A stretch of 57,643 nt of DNA, taken from Lachnospiraceae bacterium. Its GTDB lineage: Bacteria > Bacillota > Clostridia > Lachnospirales > Lachnospiraceae. The DNA is taken from the NCBI GenBank assembly GCA_021153325.1, contig JAGKTQ010000015.1, positions 1-57,643 on the forward strand. The letters are read 5' to 3'. Below, piece by piece: positions 1-8,978 of this stretch. Each line of letters begins with the position of its first letter. Within the stretch, counting starts at the first letter, position 1. The position numbers and the translations under genes are program-made. The notes under the pieces were generated by a model that had not been told where the DNA came from, did no database searches, and was given only the letters and a program-made list of their open reading frames with translations.

Positions 1-20
1 ATATTTTATTCATAATTTAC

Positions 21-65
21 ATGAAGTTTTTGGAAAATCTAAGTTTTCCAAAAACTTCATTCTTT
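21..65 (+). terminator. Intrinsic terminator of an upstream gene
   Basis: A perfect 17-bp stem (21-37 with 44-60) with a 6-nt loop is followed by a short T-rich tail. It presumably ends a gene that lies before the window. Confidence 0.75.
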
Positions 66-172
66 TGAGGGGAAATAAAAGATAGTATATGGATGTTGGT
101 TATGAAAACACCACGTCATAAACAACATCAAAAATTGTGTAAAAGGGACAGGCAGAAAATGATGCCGGAACA

Positions 173-215
173 GGGTATTTTGAATGAAATCAGTCATTCA
201 AAATGCCTTTTTTCT
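173..215 (+). terminator. Second intrinsic terminator
   Basis: A 14-bp stem (174-187 with 194-207, one G-U pair) is followed by a T run at 208-213. With the terminator at 21-65 it brackets about 110 bases that hold no convincing gene. Confidence 0.7.
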
Positions 216-230
216 TGGAAGTATTAGTCA

Positions 231-259
231 TTGTGTAAAAAAATACAATATAGTATAAT
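231..259 (+). promoter_or_regulatory. Sigma-A promoter of the exonuclease gene
   Basis: TTGTGT at 231-236 and TATAAT at 254-259 are 17 bp apart. Transcription would start near 266, so the upstream in-frame ATG at 264 cannot be the translation start. Confidence 0.75.
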
Positions 260-299
260 TTGAATGGAAATTCTAAACCACAAAAGGGAAGGAATGCAG

Positions 300-1271
300 A
301 TGAATTATATTGTATTTGATTTGGAATGGAATCAAAGCAATACAGGAAAAGAGGAAGAAGTAAATAGCCTTCCTTTTGAGATTATTGAAATTGGTGCCGT
401 GAAATTAAATAGTGAGCGGGTGAAGATCAGCGAATATCATCAGTTGATCAAACCACAGGTATATCATGAATTGCATCATATTACACAAAAATTGATCCAT
501 GTACAAAAGGAAGAATTGGAAAAAGGAAGTTCTTTTGTGCATGCTGCTTCAGAATTTTTGGATTGGTGTGGAGAAGATTACATTTTTTGTTCCTGGGGTC
601 CTCTTGATCTGGTGGAGCTGCAGCGGAATATGAAATATTATGGAATGCCGCCATTAAACGACAGACCGATTGCTTTTTATGATGTACAGAAACTTTTCAG
701 TATTGCTTATGAAGACAGAAAATCAAGGCGAAGTTTGGAGTATGCCATTGATTTCTTAAATATTGAAAAAGATATTCCATTTCATAGAGCGATCAGTGAT
801 GCCTATTATACTGCCAAAATATTTGCAACAATTGAGGAACAGGTACTTTCCAACGTTTCTTATGATACATTTGTAGTGCCTGAGAATAAGAAAAAAGAAA
901 TTTTTGCAGTGTTTGATAATTATGCAAAATATATATCCAGAGAATTTCATGATAAAACGGAAATTACCGCAGACAGAGAAATCATGAGTTCCAAATGCTA
1001 TTTGTGCCATAGGAATTTGAAGAAAAAAGTGAAGTGGTTTACACCAAATGGCAAGCATTATTATTGTGTCGCATATTGTGATAAACATGGATTTATGAAA
1101 TTCAAGATCCGTATTAAAAAATCCGAAAATAGTGAGTTATATGTTGTTAAGACAATGAAATATATCAGTCAGGAAGAAGCAGAAGCGATCAAAGTAAAAA
1201 AAGAACATACAAAAGAGATTAGGAAAATAAAAAAACAACAAAAAATTCAAAATAAGGATAGTGACTATTAA
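300..1271 (+). CDS. DEDDh 3'-5' exonuclease with C-terminal zinc-binding segment
   Basis: This is a 323-residue cytoplasmic exonuclease of the DnaQ-like/KapD type. The DxE metal ligands are D7 and E9 near the N-terminus, a further Asp is near 103, and the HxxxxD pair is H162 and D167. Beyond the nuclease domain, residues about 233-262 carry a CxxC plus CxxxC pattern that looks like a small zinc site. The start at 300 follows AAGGGAAGG and suits the promoter at 231-259; ATGs at 264 and 294 are less likely. The nucleic acid substrate is unknown. It is monocistronic and convergent with the carboxypeptidase gene. Confidence 0.85.
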   Translation: MNYIVFDLEWNQSNTGKEEEVNSLPFEIIEIGAVKLNSERVKISEYHQLIKPQVYHELHHITQKLIHVQKEELEKGSSFVHAASEFLDWCGEDYIFCSWGPLDLVELQRNMKYYGMPPLNDRPIAFYDVQKLFSIAYEDRKSRRSLEYAIDFLNIEKDIPFHRAISDAYYTAKIFATIEEQVLSNVSYDTFVVPENKKKEIFAVFDNYAKYISREFHDKTEITADREIMSSKCYLCHRNLKKKVKWFTPNGKHYYCVAYCDKHGFMKFKIRIKKSENSELYVVKTMKYISQEEAEAIKVKKEHTKEIRKIKKQQKIQNKDSDY

Positions 1272-1284
1272 GCCACTATCCTTA
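1253..1284. terminator. Bidirectional terminator between convergent genes
   Basis: An 11-bp perfect stem (1253-1263 with 1274-1284) overlaps the exonuclease stop codon. It has an A-rich left flank and a T-containing right flank, so it can serve both the exonuclease and the carboxypeptidase genes. Confidence 0.75.
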
Positions 1285-1291
1285 CTTTATG

Positions 1292-2743
1292 TTAAAAATC
1301 AATATCACGGAAACCTTTATAGCGGCGGCGTTTTTTGCGTAAATGCCGTCTATGCTTTTTTGCAAAATTATAATTATTCATAAGAGCACGAATGATAAAG
1401 ATGGCTGCCAGTAGACCTGCAATGCCAAGAATCCATAAAATCACTACTTTTACATTAATAAAAATAACGGTATCTGTTGCTTCTTCCGTATCCGTAATAG
1501 AAGTATCATTTACAGCAGAATCGAACTGGTATGTGGCAACAGATTCGGAGGCAAGATTTACCGCAATGCTTCCAACTGCTACACCATTGTAGGTATAATC
1601 AATGGAAGCAATCTGGTTTTCTTCTGTTACATCATAAGAAATCGAAGATTCTGTATCACTTAATTCGGCTGTGTTCGGAATGACGATATAACCATTTTTA
1701 TCCAGAGATAAAATAGGTTTGGAGCTTCCAAAAATATCATTATCTGTATTGAAAAAATTAGCGTTATCAATCACATATTCGGAATCCGATTCCGAAATAT
1801 CTATCGTTTGAAAGTTGGCAAATCCATAATTAAAAAGATTGATCGTATCTTCATATTGATAAGGAGTTTCCTCTTTGAAAACAACACAGATCAGTTTCAT
1901 TCCATTTTTTTCTGCACAGGAGACTAAAGTCTGTCTTGCCTCATCTGTATATCCAGTCTTACTTCCTACTAAATATTCATATTCGTACTCTGCACCTTCA
2001 TATAATTTGTTTTTACTAAATTCAATAATATCATCTGGCTGAGTCGCTGTCGGAGTCAAATGCAGCTTAGGGGTGCTGGAATACTTACAAAGCAGTTCAT
2101 TACTGAAAAATGCACGCCCTATCATAGCAAGATCATGAGCCGTTGTATAATGGTTATCATCATATAATCCATTTGCATTTACAAAATGAGAATTGGTACA
2201 GCCTAATTCTTTTGCCCTTTCATTCATAATTTCTGCAAATCCATCTAAGCTGCCACCGATCAACTCTGCAATGCCATTGGAAGCGTCATTAGCAGAAGCG
2301 ATCAAGATAGCCTGAAGAGCCTGATCTACAGTAATCTGTTCTCCAGAGTCCAGCCAAATTTTAGAACCGTCTGCCGGAACACTGAAAACTGCCTCATCGG
2401 ACATAGTAACAATATCATTTAAATCTGCCTGTTCTGTAGCGATCAAACAAGTGAGGATCTTCGTCGTACTGGCAGGATACATTTTTTCATCAATATTTTT
2501 TGCATAAAGAATCGTACCAGTATTTGCTTCCATTAAAATAGCAGCTTCTGCGCTGACAACTGGGCCATCCGGCCAATTTTCAATTTCATTCGATTGAACA
2601 GGAAGCTCTTTATACGCTTCTGCCTGTGCTGCAAAATCAGTAGTTGTAGCATGAGCAGAGAGCGGAAATGCCAAAAAACTTGTGAAACAAATAGAAACTG
2701 CACAAAGTGCAGATAAAAAGCCTTTTGAAAATTTATAGTTCAT
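1292..2743 (-). CDS. D-alanyl-D-alanine carboxypeptidase (PBP5/DacF family)
   Basis: This 483-residue low-molecular-weight penicillin-binding protein trims the terminal D-Ala from peptidoglycan stem peptides outside the membrane. The signal peptide is at residues 1-31. The serine-peptidase S11 motifs are all present: SxxK (S92, K95), SAN (150-152) and KTG (262-264). A single transmembrane segment lies near residues 440-465, followed by a very basic cytoplasmic tail rich in Arg and Lys. The ATG at 2743 is preferred because GGAGA precedes it; an in-frame ATG at 2788 lacks a ribosome binding site and falls inside the promoter region. Confidence 0.93.
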   Translation of the reverse strand: MNYKFSKGFLSALCAVSICFTSFLAFPLSAHATTTDFAAQAEAYKELPVQSNEIENWPDGPVVSAEAAILMEANTGTILYAKNIDEKMYPASTTKILTCLIATEQADLNDIVTMSDEAVFSVPADGSKIWLDSGEQITVDQALQAILIASANDASNGIAELIGGSLDGFAEIMNERAKELGCTNSHFVNANGLYDDNHYTTAHDLAMIGRAFFSNELLCKYSSTPKLHLTPTATQPDDIIEFSKNKLYEGAEYEYEYLVGSKTGYTDEARQTLVSCAEKNGMKLICVVFKEETPYQYEDTINLFNYGFANFQTIDISESDSEYVIDNANFFNTDNDIFGSSKPILSLDKNGYIVIPNTAELSDTESSISYDVTEENQIASIDYTYNGVAVGSIAVNLASESVATYQFDSAVNDTSITDTEEATDTVIFINVKVVILWILGIAGLLAAIFIIRALMNNYNFAKKHRRHLRKKRRRYKGFRDIDF

Positions 2744-2770
2744 GAATATTCTCCATTTATATTTTAAATT

Positions 2771-2799
2771 ATTATAGACATGATACACTATTTTTTCAA
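2771..2799 (-). promoter_or_regulatory. Promoter of the carboxypeptidase gene
   Basis: On the minus strand TTGAAA (2794-2799) and TATAAT (2771-2776) are separated by 17 bp, upstream of the start at 2743. Confidence 0.75.
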
Positions 2800-2933
2800 A
2801 AAACCAAAGATGTAATCAAAATTTCATAACAACATTATAGCTTTTTTTTTACTTTGATTTGTTGTAAGATAAGAATAACTTAAAGGATTAAAATAAGTAA
2901 AAGGTACATAATAGAAAGGAAGCACATAATTTT

Positions 2934-3572
2934 ATGCGTCTTAGAAATGTAACCGGTGCAAGCGAAAGAATTGCAGAAAGTCAGTATGTTGTGCAGGAAC
3001 CGGCAAATAACAAAGGAAAATGGAAAGAATTTTTTGGAAATAATAATCCTATTCATATCGAAGTAGGAATGGGAAAAGGACAGTTTATTCATGGAATGGC
3101 AAAAGCAAATCCCGATGTTAATTATATAGGAATAGAACGTTATTCTACTGTATTATTGCGTGCTGTGCAAAAAATGGAAGCAGAAGAAGTTCCGAATTTG
3201 TTCTTTTTATGTGAGGATGCAAAAAATATTATTGAAATTTTTTCAAAAGAAGAGATAGATCGGATTTACTTGAATTTTTCCGATCCGTGGCCGAAGGACA
3301 GACATGCGAAACGCAGACTTCCTTCCAGACAGTTCTTAGAGCGCTTTGATCAAATATTAAAGCTGGATGGAACATTAGAATTCAAGACAGACAATAAGGA
3401 TTTATTTGAATTTGCCTTGGAAGAATTAGAACCTGCAGGATGGAAAGCAGAGGCGGTCACTTTCGATCTTCATCATGACGAGAAAATGGTACAAGGAAAT
3501 ATCATGACGGAATACGAAGAGAAGTTTTCTTCCATGGGAAATCCAATATATAAATATATTATTTCAAGATAG
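2934..3572 (+). CDS. trmB: tRNA (guanine-46-N7)-methyltransferase
   Basis: This is a 212-residue SAM-dependent methyltransferase that makes m7G46 in the tRNA variable loop. The glycine-rich SAM motif EVGMGKGQF lies near residue 43. The family signature NFSDPWPKDRHAKRR lies near residues 115-130, and the C-terminal TDN and TEYEEKF motifs match TrmB. Length is normal for the family. AGAAAGGAAG precedes the ATG. It is the first gene of a run with thioredoxin and an acetyltransferase. Confidence 0.95.
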   Translation: MRLRNVTGASERIAESQYVVQEPANNKGKWKEFFGNNNPIHIEVGMGKGQFIHGMAKANPDVNYIGIERYSTVLLRAVQKMEAEEVPNLFFLCEDAKNIIEIFSKEEIDRIYLNFSDPWPKDRHAKRRLPSRQFLERFDQILKLDGTLEFKTDNKDLFEFALEELEPAGWKAEAVTFDLHHDEKMVQGNIMTEYEEKFSSMGNPIYKYIISR

Positions 3573-3586
3573 AATGGAGGAGCACT

Positions 3587-3913
3587 ATGGAACATAAGTT
3601 TACAACAGCAAATTTTGCAGTAGAAGTATTAGACAGTAATCTACCGGTTTTGGTTGATTTTTATGCAGACTGGTGTGGTCCATGTAAAATGATGGGACCA
3701 ATCGTAAAAGAATTAGCAGACAGTTATGACGGAAAAATGAAAATCGGCAAATTAAATATTGATGAGGAAATGGATATTGCACAGAAATATCGTGTTATGT
3801 CAATTCCAACTTTTATCATCTTTAAAAAAGGACAACCTGTTGAAACAATAGTAGGTGGTATGCCGAAAGCAGAACTGGAAGCAAAGATTAAAAAGGTTTT
3901 GGGAGAGAGTTAA
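3587..3913 (+). CDS. trxA: Thioredoxin
   Basis: This 108-residue protein has the canonical redox site WCGPC (C30, C33) and the cis-proline segment SIPTF. It reduces cytoplasmic disulfides. AATGGAGGAG gives a strong ribosome binding site, and the gene starts 15 bases after trmB, so the two are cotranscribed. Confidence 0.96.
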   Translation: MEHKFTTANFAVEVLDSNLPVLVDFYADWCGPCKMMGPIVKELADSYDGKMKIGKLNIDEEMDIAQKYRVMSIPTFIIFKKGQPVETIVGGMPKAELEAKIKKVLGES

Positions 3914-3918
3914 AAAGT

Positions 3919-4389
3919 ATGACTGTGAATAAAGTGGAAAACGGCAGTCTGCGCCCGGTAACGGCAGCGGATGCCAAACTGCTTTTTGAATGGACAAATG
4001 AAGCTGAGACGAGGAAGAATTCTTTCTCGTCTAAGCCTGTTTTATGGGAAAATCATGTAAAATGGTTAGACAAAAAGATAGTAGATAAGAACTGTCTTTT
4101 TTTTATTATGATGCTGGACGAAGAGCCGGTCGGTACTGTACGGCTGGATGTTGATAAAGAAGAGCAGGCAGGAACGATCAGCTATAGTATCGATAAACGA
4201 TTCCGCGGAATGGGACTTGGTGCGAAGATACTTGCCTTGGTGGAAGAAAAGGCGAAGGCAGCAGGATTGCACAGTCTGGTCGGTGGAGTGAAACCAGAAA
4301 ATGAACCATCCGGGAAGTGCTTTTTGAAGAATGGGTATAATCTGGTGGAGGAAACGGCGACAGAACAGGTATATCAAAAAAGGATATAA
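3919..4389 (+). CDS. GNAT-family N-acetyltransferase
   Basis: This is a 156-residue acetyltransferase of the RimJ/RimL or PseH-like type. The acetyl-CoA loop appears as RFRGMGLGAKIL near residue 93, followed by the usual C-terminal NxxSxxCFLKNGY pattern, where N-acetyltransferases have a conserved Asn-Ser and Tyr. The gene begins 6 bases after trxA and shares its transcript. The acceptor cannot be told from sequence; sugar-nucleotide amines or protein N-termini are possible. Confidence 0.85.
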   Translation: MTVNKVENGSLRPVTAADAKLLFEWTNEAETRKNSFSSKPVLWENHVKWLDKKIVDKNCLFFIMMLDEEPVGTVRLDVDKEEQAGTISYSIDKRFRGMGLGAKILALVEEKAKAAGLHSLVGGVKPENEPSGKCFLKNGYNLVEETATEQVYQKRI

Positions 4390-4411
4390 GCATCACAGTC
4401 TGATATAATTT

Positions 4412-4446
4412 TCCTGAAATTACAGGACTTGAACCTGCGGTCTTCA
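4412..4446 (-). other. Remnant of a tRNA 3' half
   Basis: On the minus strand this stretch reads as a T-arm (stem GCAGG/CCTGT around TTCAAGT) followed by an acceptor-like AATTTCA. It closely resembles the T-arm of the intact tRNA-Pro about 100 bases away. No D-arm, anticodon arm or matching 5' acceptor strand is found, so it looks like a tRNA fragment, not a gene. Confidence 0.5.
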
Positions 4447-4488
4447 CTCCGATAAAAATTACTTATTCAGAATCTTTCAAAAGACTAC

Positions 4489-4520
4489 AAAAAAAGGATA
4501 TCCGAAGATATCCTTTTTTT
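4489..4520. terminator. Bidirectional terminator after the acetyltransferase and tRNA-Pro genes
   Basis: A 14-bp stem with a CGAA tetraloop (4489-4502 with 4507-4520) has an A run on the left and a T run on the right. It therefore ends the plus-strand trmB run and the minus-strand tRNA-Pro transcript. Confidence 0.9.
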
Positions 4521-4522
4521 AG

Positions 4523-4596
4523 TCGATGCGACAGGATTTGAACCTGCGACCTCTGCGTCCCGAACGCAGCGCTCTACCAAGCTGAGCCACGCATCG
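4523..4596 (-). tRNA. tRNA-Pro (anticodon CGG)
   Basis: This 74-nt cloverleaf has a 7-bp acceptor stem CGATGCG/CGCATCG with discriminator A. The anticodon stem CTGCG/CGCAG closes the loop TTCGGGA, giving anticodon CGG, and the T-loop is TTCAAAT. The 3' CCA is not encoded. It has its own promoter and terminator. Confidence 0.95.
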
Positions 4597-4618
4597 TTAT
4601 ATGAAACGACCGTAAACA

Positions 4619-4647
4619 ATAATACAATAAAATATATTAAATGTCAA
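4619..4647 (-). promoter_or_regulatory. tRNA-Pro promoter
   Basis: Minus-strand TTGACA (4642-4647) and TATTAT (4619-4624) are spaced 17 bp apart, 23 bases before the tRNA. The -35 is half of the palindrome TGTCAATTGACA, so a plus-strand -35 for the repair gene sits back to back with it, although no good plus-strand -10 follows. Confidence 0.8.
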
Positions 4648-4713
4648 TTGACAAAAAGGTTTTTTTTCATTTAGTCTGTAGTGGAAAGAATATTATTTTT
4701 TAGAGGAAAAAAT

Positions 4714-5445
4714 ATGAGTAAAAGCAGCGAAAAATCAAGGAAAACACAACAATTTATAAGGGAAAATATATTAGCTTTAGCAGAGCCTTCTGTTCAGCAA
4801 TTTTCATCCAAATTATTACCGGGAACGGAGCGTATCGTAGGAGTACGATTACCCTTGTTAAGGAAAATGGCAAAGCAGATTATGAAAAGTGAGGATTGGA
4901 GAGGATATTTAGATCTGGTGTTGAATGAGACACCAGAGGAAGAACTATTTGAAGAGATCATGTTACAGGGAATGTTAATCGGATATGTTCCATTCACTTT
5001 AGAAGAGCGTTTTGCTTATTTGGACAAATTCATTCCAAAGATTGATAACTGGTCGGTCTGCGACAGTGTATGTACTACTATGAAATTTGCCAAAGAATAC
5101 CAAAAAGAAACATGGGAATTTTTGCAAAAGCATGTAAAAAGTGAAAAAGAATACAACATACGCTTTGCAGTTGTTATGTATCTGAACTATTATATAAATG
5201 AAGAATATCTTGACAGAGTTTTAAAAGTGTTGGGTGAGATCGACCATCCGACATATTATGTGAAAATGGCTGTTGCGTGGGCAGTATCTATGTGTTATGT
5301 TTTTAATGCAAAAGAAACTGAAAGATTTTTAAAAACCTGTACGCTGGACGATTTTACATATAATAAGGCGATACAAAAAGTGATAGAATCCAGACAAATA
5401 GATAAAGACGAAAAAGAAAAATTAAAGACATGGAAAAGAAAGTAA
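4714..5445 (+). CDS. DNA alkylation repair protein (AlkD-like)
   Basis: This 243-residue all-helical HEAT-repeat protein belongs to the AlkC/AlkD superfamily. These are base-excision glycosylases that remove N3- and N7-alkylated purines without base flipping. The typical segments VGVRLPLLRKMAK, IDNWSVCDSV and a late YVKMAVAWA are present. The AlkD-type Trp and Asp appear in DNWSVCD. The start at 4714 follows AGAGGAAAA; the upstream GTG at 4681 has no ribosome binding site. Two genes for glycogen breakdown and rRNA methylation follow closely. Confidence 0.88.
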   Translation: MSKSSEKSRKTQQFIRENILALAEPSVQQFSSKLLPGTERIVGVRLPLLRKMAKQIMKSEDWRGYLDLVLNETPEEELFEEIMLQGMLIGYVPFTLEERFAYLDKFIPKIDNWSVCDSVCTTMKFAKEYQKETWEFLQKHVKSEKEYNIRFAVVMYLNYYINEEYLDRVLKVLGEIDHPTYYVKMAVAWAVSMCYVFNAKETERFLKTCTLDDFTYNKAIQKVIESRQIDKDEKEKLKTWKRK

Positions 5446-5465
5446 TAATGCGGAGGACAGAGTGA

Positions 5466-7478
5466 GTGAAGGCGAAACAGTTTGGAAAAGGATATTACAA
5501 AACATTTCGGGCAGGAATTGAGAGAGAATGGGTGACAACAAATGGCGTGGGCGGTTATGCCGGAAGTTCTATTATCGGTGCACACACAAGAAAGCATCAT
5601 GGACTTTTGATAGCAAGTCTTCACGCCCCAACTGAGCGTTATATGGTATTATCCAAGATCAATGAGACTTTGAAGATGGGTGGCAGGACTTATGAATTAG
5701 CTGCAACCCAGCGTAAGGGCGGTAAATATGAGGAAGGACAGAAATATTTACAGAGATTCATTTATGATGAACTTCCGCAGTTTGTTTATGAAGTTGGCGG
5801 TACTTTTGTAACGAAAACAATCAGTTTTGAATATGGAAAAAATACCATTGCGATTGGTTATGAGATTCAAAACGGCATGTATGATATGGAGATGGATTTT
5901 GTACCGTTGTTCAATTTCAGAGATCATAATGAAGGAAGCAAATTAAAAGACTTAAAATTTGATGTCAAGCTGGACGAAAATACATTAATGCTGAAACCTT
6001 TAAATACAGACAAAGACGTGACGATTCAGTTCTTTGCAAGTGAAGGATTTTATGCAAAGCGTAAGACTCTTTTCGATAAAAATATGGAGCTTCAGACAGA
6101 GATTGACACAGGTATGTCATCAGCTGACAATAATTTTACTCCTTATGAAGTAAAAGTTGCATTAAAGCCTTTTGAGACAAAAAAAATTTCCTTTGTATGT
6201 ACGATTGAAGAGAGCTTTTGTAAAGATGCTTTTGAGACTATCGAAAAGAATCGGAAGAGAATTCAGAACCTGATTAAGCAGGCAGATTTTCAGGATGATT
6301 TTGCGGATGCTTTAGTACAGGCAGCAGATCAGTTTATTGTGGACAGACAGTCTACCGGTTACAAGACCGTTCTTGCCGGACTTCCATGGTTCACAGACTG
6401 GGGGCGTGATACGATGATCGCTTTGCAGGGACTTACTCTTTCTACCAAACGTTTTGAAGATGCCCGTGGAATTTTGAAGACCTTTGCCCGCTATGTACAC
6501 CATGGTCTTGTGCCGAATATGTTCCCGGATGAAGGGCTTGACCCACTTTACAATACGGTAGATGCTTCCCTCTGGTATTTCTATTCTGTATATAAATATT
6601 TAGAGTACACCAAGACAGAAGCAGATTATGAATTTATTAAAAATGAAATTTATCCTACCTTGGAAATCATTATAAAGAGTTACAAAGAGGGTACAGACTT
6701 CTCTATTTATATGGATAAAGATAATCTGATTCATGCAGGCGGCGACTTCGATCAGGTAACTTGGATGGATGTGCGTGTAGGAGAATGGGTCGTAACTCCA
6801 AGACATGGGAAACCGGTTGAAATCAATGCGCTTTGGTACAATGCGTTGAAGGTAATGGAAGAGCTTGCTGTGAAATTCGGAAAAGATGCAAAGGAATATA
6901 GCGAGCTTGCAGAAAAAGTCAAAGTTTCCTTTAATCAGCGTTTTTGGAACGAAGAAAAAGGCTGCCTTTATGATGTAGTCGATGAAGAACTTATGAAGGA
7001 TAAGAGCATTCGTGATAATGACCAGATACGTCCAAATCAGATTTGGGCTGTTTCCTTGCCATTTGCAATGCTTCCTGCCGAAAAGGAAAAACAGGTCGTG
7101 GATACAGTCATGACACATCTGTATGCCAGCTATGGACTTCGCTCTTTATCTTATGAAGACAAAGAATATAAAGGCATTTATTTTGGAAAATTGCATGATA
7201 GAGATGCAGCTTATCATCAGGGTACTGCATGGGCATTCCCGCTTGGCGGATTTATTACTGCCTATGTAAAGGTAAATGGAAAATCAAAAGAAAGTATTGC
7301 CAGAGCGAGAAAACTGATTGCACCAGTAGAAGATCATTTAATGGATGGCTGTATCGGTTCTATTGCAGAAATATTTGATGGTGACGAGCCACATATTTCA
7401 AGAGGCTGTTACGCGCAGGCATGGAGTGTAGGAGAGATTTTAAGAGCCTACACAGAAGATATACTCTGTAACGAGTAA
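5466..7478 (+). CDS. Glycogen debranching enzyme (amylo-alpha-1,6-glucosidase type)
   Basis: This 670-residue cytoplasmic enzyme would remove alpha-1,6 branches during glycogen use. An N-terminal GDE domain (about residues 15-215, with VTTNGVGGYAGSS) precedes a GH133-like helical barrel (about 270-660). The catalytic-barrel segments LPWFTDWGRDTMIAL and GGDFDQVTWMD carry the acidic residues, and SRGCYAQAWSVGE is typical of the C-terminus. A GTG start follows CGGAGGAC. A branching enzyme gene lies about 21 kb away; no ADP-glucose synthesis genes are in the window. Confidence 0.92.
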   Translation: MKAKQFGKGYYKTFRAGIEREWVTTNGVGGYAGSSIIGAHTRKHHGLLIASLHAPTERYMVLSKINETLKMGGRTYELAATQRKGGKYEEGQKYLQRFIYDELPQFVYEVGGTFVTKTISFEYGKNTIAIGYEIQNGMYDMEMDFVPLFNFRDHNEGSKLKDLKFDVKLDENTLMLKPLNTDKDVTIQFFASEGFYAKRKTLFDKNMELQTEIDTGMSSADNNFTPYEVKVALKPFETKKISFVCTIEESFCKDAFETIEKNRKRIQNLIKQADFQDDFADALVQAADQFIVDRQSTGYKTVLAGLPWFTDWGRDTMIALQGLTLSTKRFEDARGILKTFARYVHHGLVPNMFPDEGLDPLYNTVDASLWYFYSVYKYLEYTKTEADYEFIKNEIYPTLEIIIKSYKEGTDFSIYMDKDNLIHAGGDFDQVTWMDVRVGEWVVTPRHGKPVEINALWYNALKVMEELAVKFGKDAKEYSELAEKVKVSFNQRFWNEEKGCLYDVVDEELMKDKSIRDNDQIRPNQIWAVSLPFAMLPAEKEKQVVDTVMTHLYASYGLRSLSYEDKEYKGIYFGKLHDRDAAYHQGTAWAFPLGGFITAYVKVNGKSKESIARARKLIAPVEDHLMDGCIGSIAEIFDGDEPHISRGCYAQAWSVGEILRAYTEDILCNE

Positions 7479-7493
7479 AAGATGGGAGCAAAA

Positions 7494-8723
7494 ATGAGCC
7501 AGAATACAATAACAACAAATAATACAAATACAATAGTTACCCTGAAAAAGGGAGAGGGAAGAACTTTAAAAAGCGGCGGAATGTGGGTGTATGATAATGA
7601 AATCGATTCCATTTTAGGTTCTTTTGAAAATGGGGATATTATTACGGTACATGATTTTGACGGGTATTTTATGGGATATGGTTTTATTAATACCAATTCC
7701 AAGATTACGATCCGTATCCTTTCCAGAAGAAAGGAAAATGTGATAACAGAGCAGTTTCTTGAGCAAAGAGTTCGGAATGCCTGGAATTATAGAAAGCAGA
7801 CAATTGATACTGGATGCTGTCGTGTGATTTTTGGAGAAGCAGATTTTCTTCCGGGTATTGTAATCGATAAATTCTCAGATGTACTTGTAGTAGAATCGCT
7901 GGCACTTGGAATTGATAAATTAAAGCCGGTCATTTTAGAGGTACTTACAAAAGTACTTGCAGAAGATGGTATTAAAATACGGGGAATTTATGAGCGAAGC
8001 GATGCAAAAGTGCGTTTAAATGAAGGCATGGAGAGATGCAAAGGCTTTATTGGTGAACCATTTGATACAAAGGTAGAAATTGTGGAAAATGGCGTAAAAT
8101 ATATTGTTGATGTAGAAGATGGACAGAAAACTGGCTTTTTCTTAGACCAGAAAAATAACCGTGCTTCCATACATCGTATTAGCAAAGGAAAAAAAGTTCT
8201 GGACTGTTTTACGCATACAGGTTCTTTTGCATTAAATGCCGGAATTGCTGGGGCAACCAGTGTACTGGGTGTAGATGCTTCGGAGCTTGCAGTAGAACAG
8301 GCACGTGAAAATGCGGCATTGAACGGACTTTCCGATACCGTAAAATTTCAGTGTGCGGATGTATTTGAGCTGCTGCCGGAATTAGAGCAAAAAGGTGAGC
8401 GTTTTGATGTTGTGATTTTGGATCCGCCTGCATTTACCAAATCCCGTAATTCTATAAAAAATGCAGTAAAAGGCTATCGTGAGATCAACATCAGAGGCAT
8501 GAAGCTCGTAAAAGATGGTGGATTCCTTGCTACTTGCTCCTGTTCACATTTTATGGATCCGGAATTGTTTGCAAAAACAATAAAAGAAGCAGCCAGAGGA
8601 GCACATAAGCGTCTTCGCCAGGTAGATTTTGGTACACAGGCACCAGATCATCCGATTCTCTGGGCAGCAGATGAATCTTATTATTTGAAGTTCTACATCT
8701 TCCAGGTGGTGGATGAGAAATAA
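7494..8723 (+). CDS. Class I SAM-dependent rRNA (cytosine-C5) methyltransferase, RlmI-like
   Basis: This 409-residue protein is built like RlmI: an N-terminal PUA RNA-binding domain (about 1-85), a central EEHEH-like domain and a Rossmann methyltransferase domain. The SAM motif VLDCFTHTGSFALNA is near residue 235, and the catalytic loop VILDPPAFTK near 300 is followed by the ATCSCS motif. The ATG at 7494 is chosen because GGGAG lies just before it. The gene ends next to the left boundary of the mobile element. Confidence 0.9.
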   Translation: MSQNTITTNNTNTIVTLKKGEGRTLKSGGMWVYDNEIDSILGSFENGDIITVHDFDGYFMGYGFINTNSKITIRILSRRKENVITEQFLEQRVRNAWNYRKQTIDTGCCRVIFGEADFLPGIVIDKFSDVLVVESLALGIDKLKPVILEVLTKVLAEDGIKIRGIYERSDAKVRLNEGMERCKGFIGEPFDTKVEIVENGVKYIVDVEDGQKTGFFLDQKNNRASIHRISKGKKVLDCFTHTGSFALNAGIAGATSVLGVDASELAVEQARENAALNGLSDTVKFQCADVFELLPELEQKGERFDVVILDPPAFTKSRNSIKNAVKGYREINIRGMKLVKDGGFLATCSCSHFMDPELFAKTIKEAARGAHKRLRQVDFGTQAPDHPILWAADESYYLKFYIFQVVDEK

Positions 8724-8822
8724 GAGCGTGGAATGCTGATTTTATCAGTATTTATGCGGTTTGAGGATGAATTGGCTTAATTCTGTAAGTATCGTATCTT
8801 ATCGCAAAATTACATAGCTTGA

Positions 8823-8887
8823 TGGTAAAAAATGGTAAGAATTATGGTAAGGCAAGTGGTAAACACTTGAAAAGATTAAGATGGTAA
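8823..8887 (+). repeat. TGGTAA direct repeats, left-end integrase arm-site candidates
   Basis: TGGTAA occurs at 8823, 8833, 8845, 8857 and 8882, so most neighbours are about one helical turn apart. The same word occurs twice at exactly 11-bp spacing at the right end (19561, 19572). This suits arm-type binding sites for the AP2-like N-terminal domain of Tn916-type integrases. Confidence 0.6.
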
Positions 8888-8978
8888 GCTATGGAAAAGA
8901 ACAGGATGATTCATCGAAATTTGTACCTTTTATGGACTAAATTAGGACTGGAAATGCATTTTCAAATAAAATAAAGTC

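Noticed and set aside
102..227. A 41-codon basic open frame before the exonuclease
   Set aside because: No ribosome binding site is close to its ATG, and its last third coincides with the terminator at 173-215.
4523..4596. tRNA-Pro as the integration target of the element
   Set aside because: The element starts about 4.2 kb away, after the rRNA methyltransferase gene. Neither end contains a tRNA 3' end.
6600..7118. 172-codon minus-strand frame opposite the debranching enzyme
   Set aside because: It lies wholly within a conserved gene, with no initiation signals and no recognisable motif.
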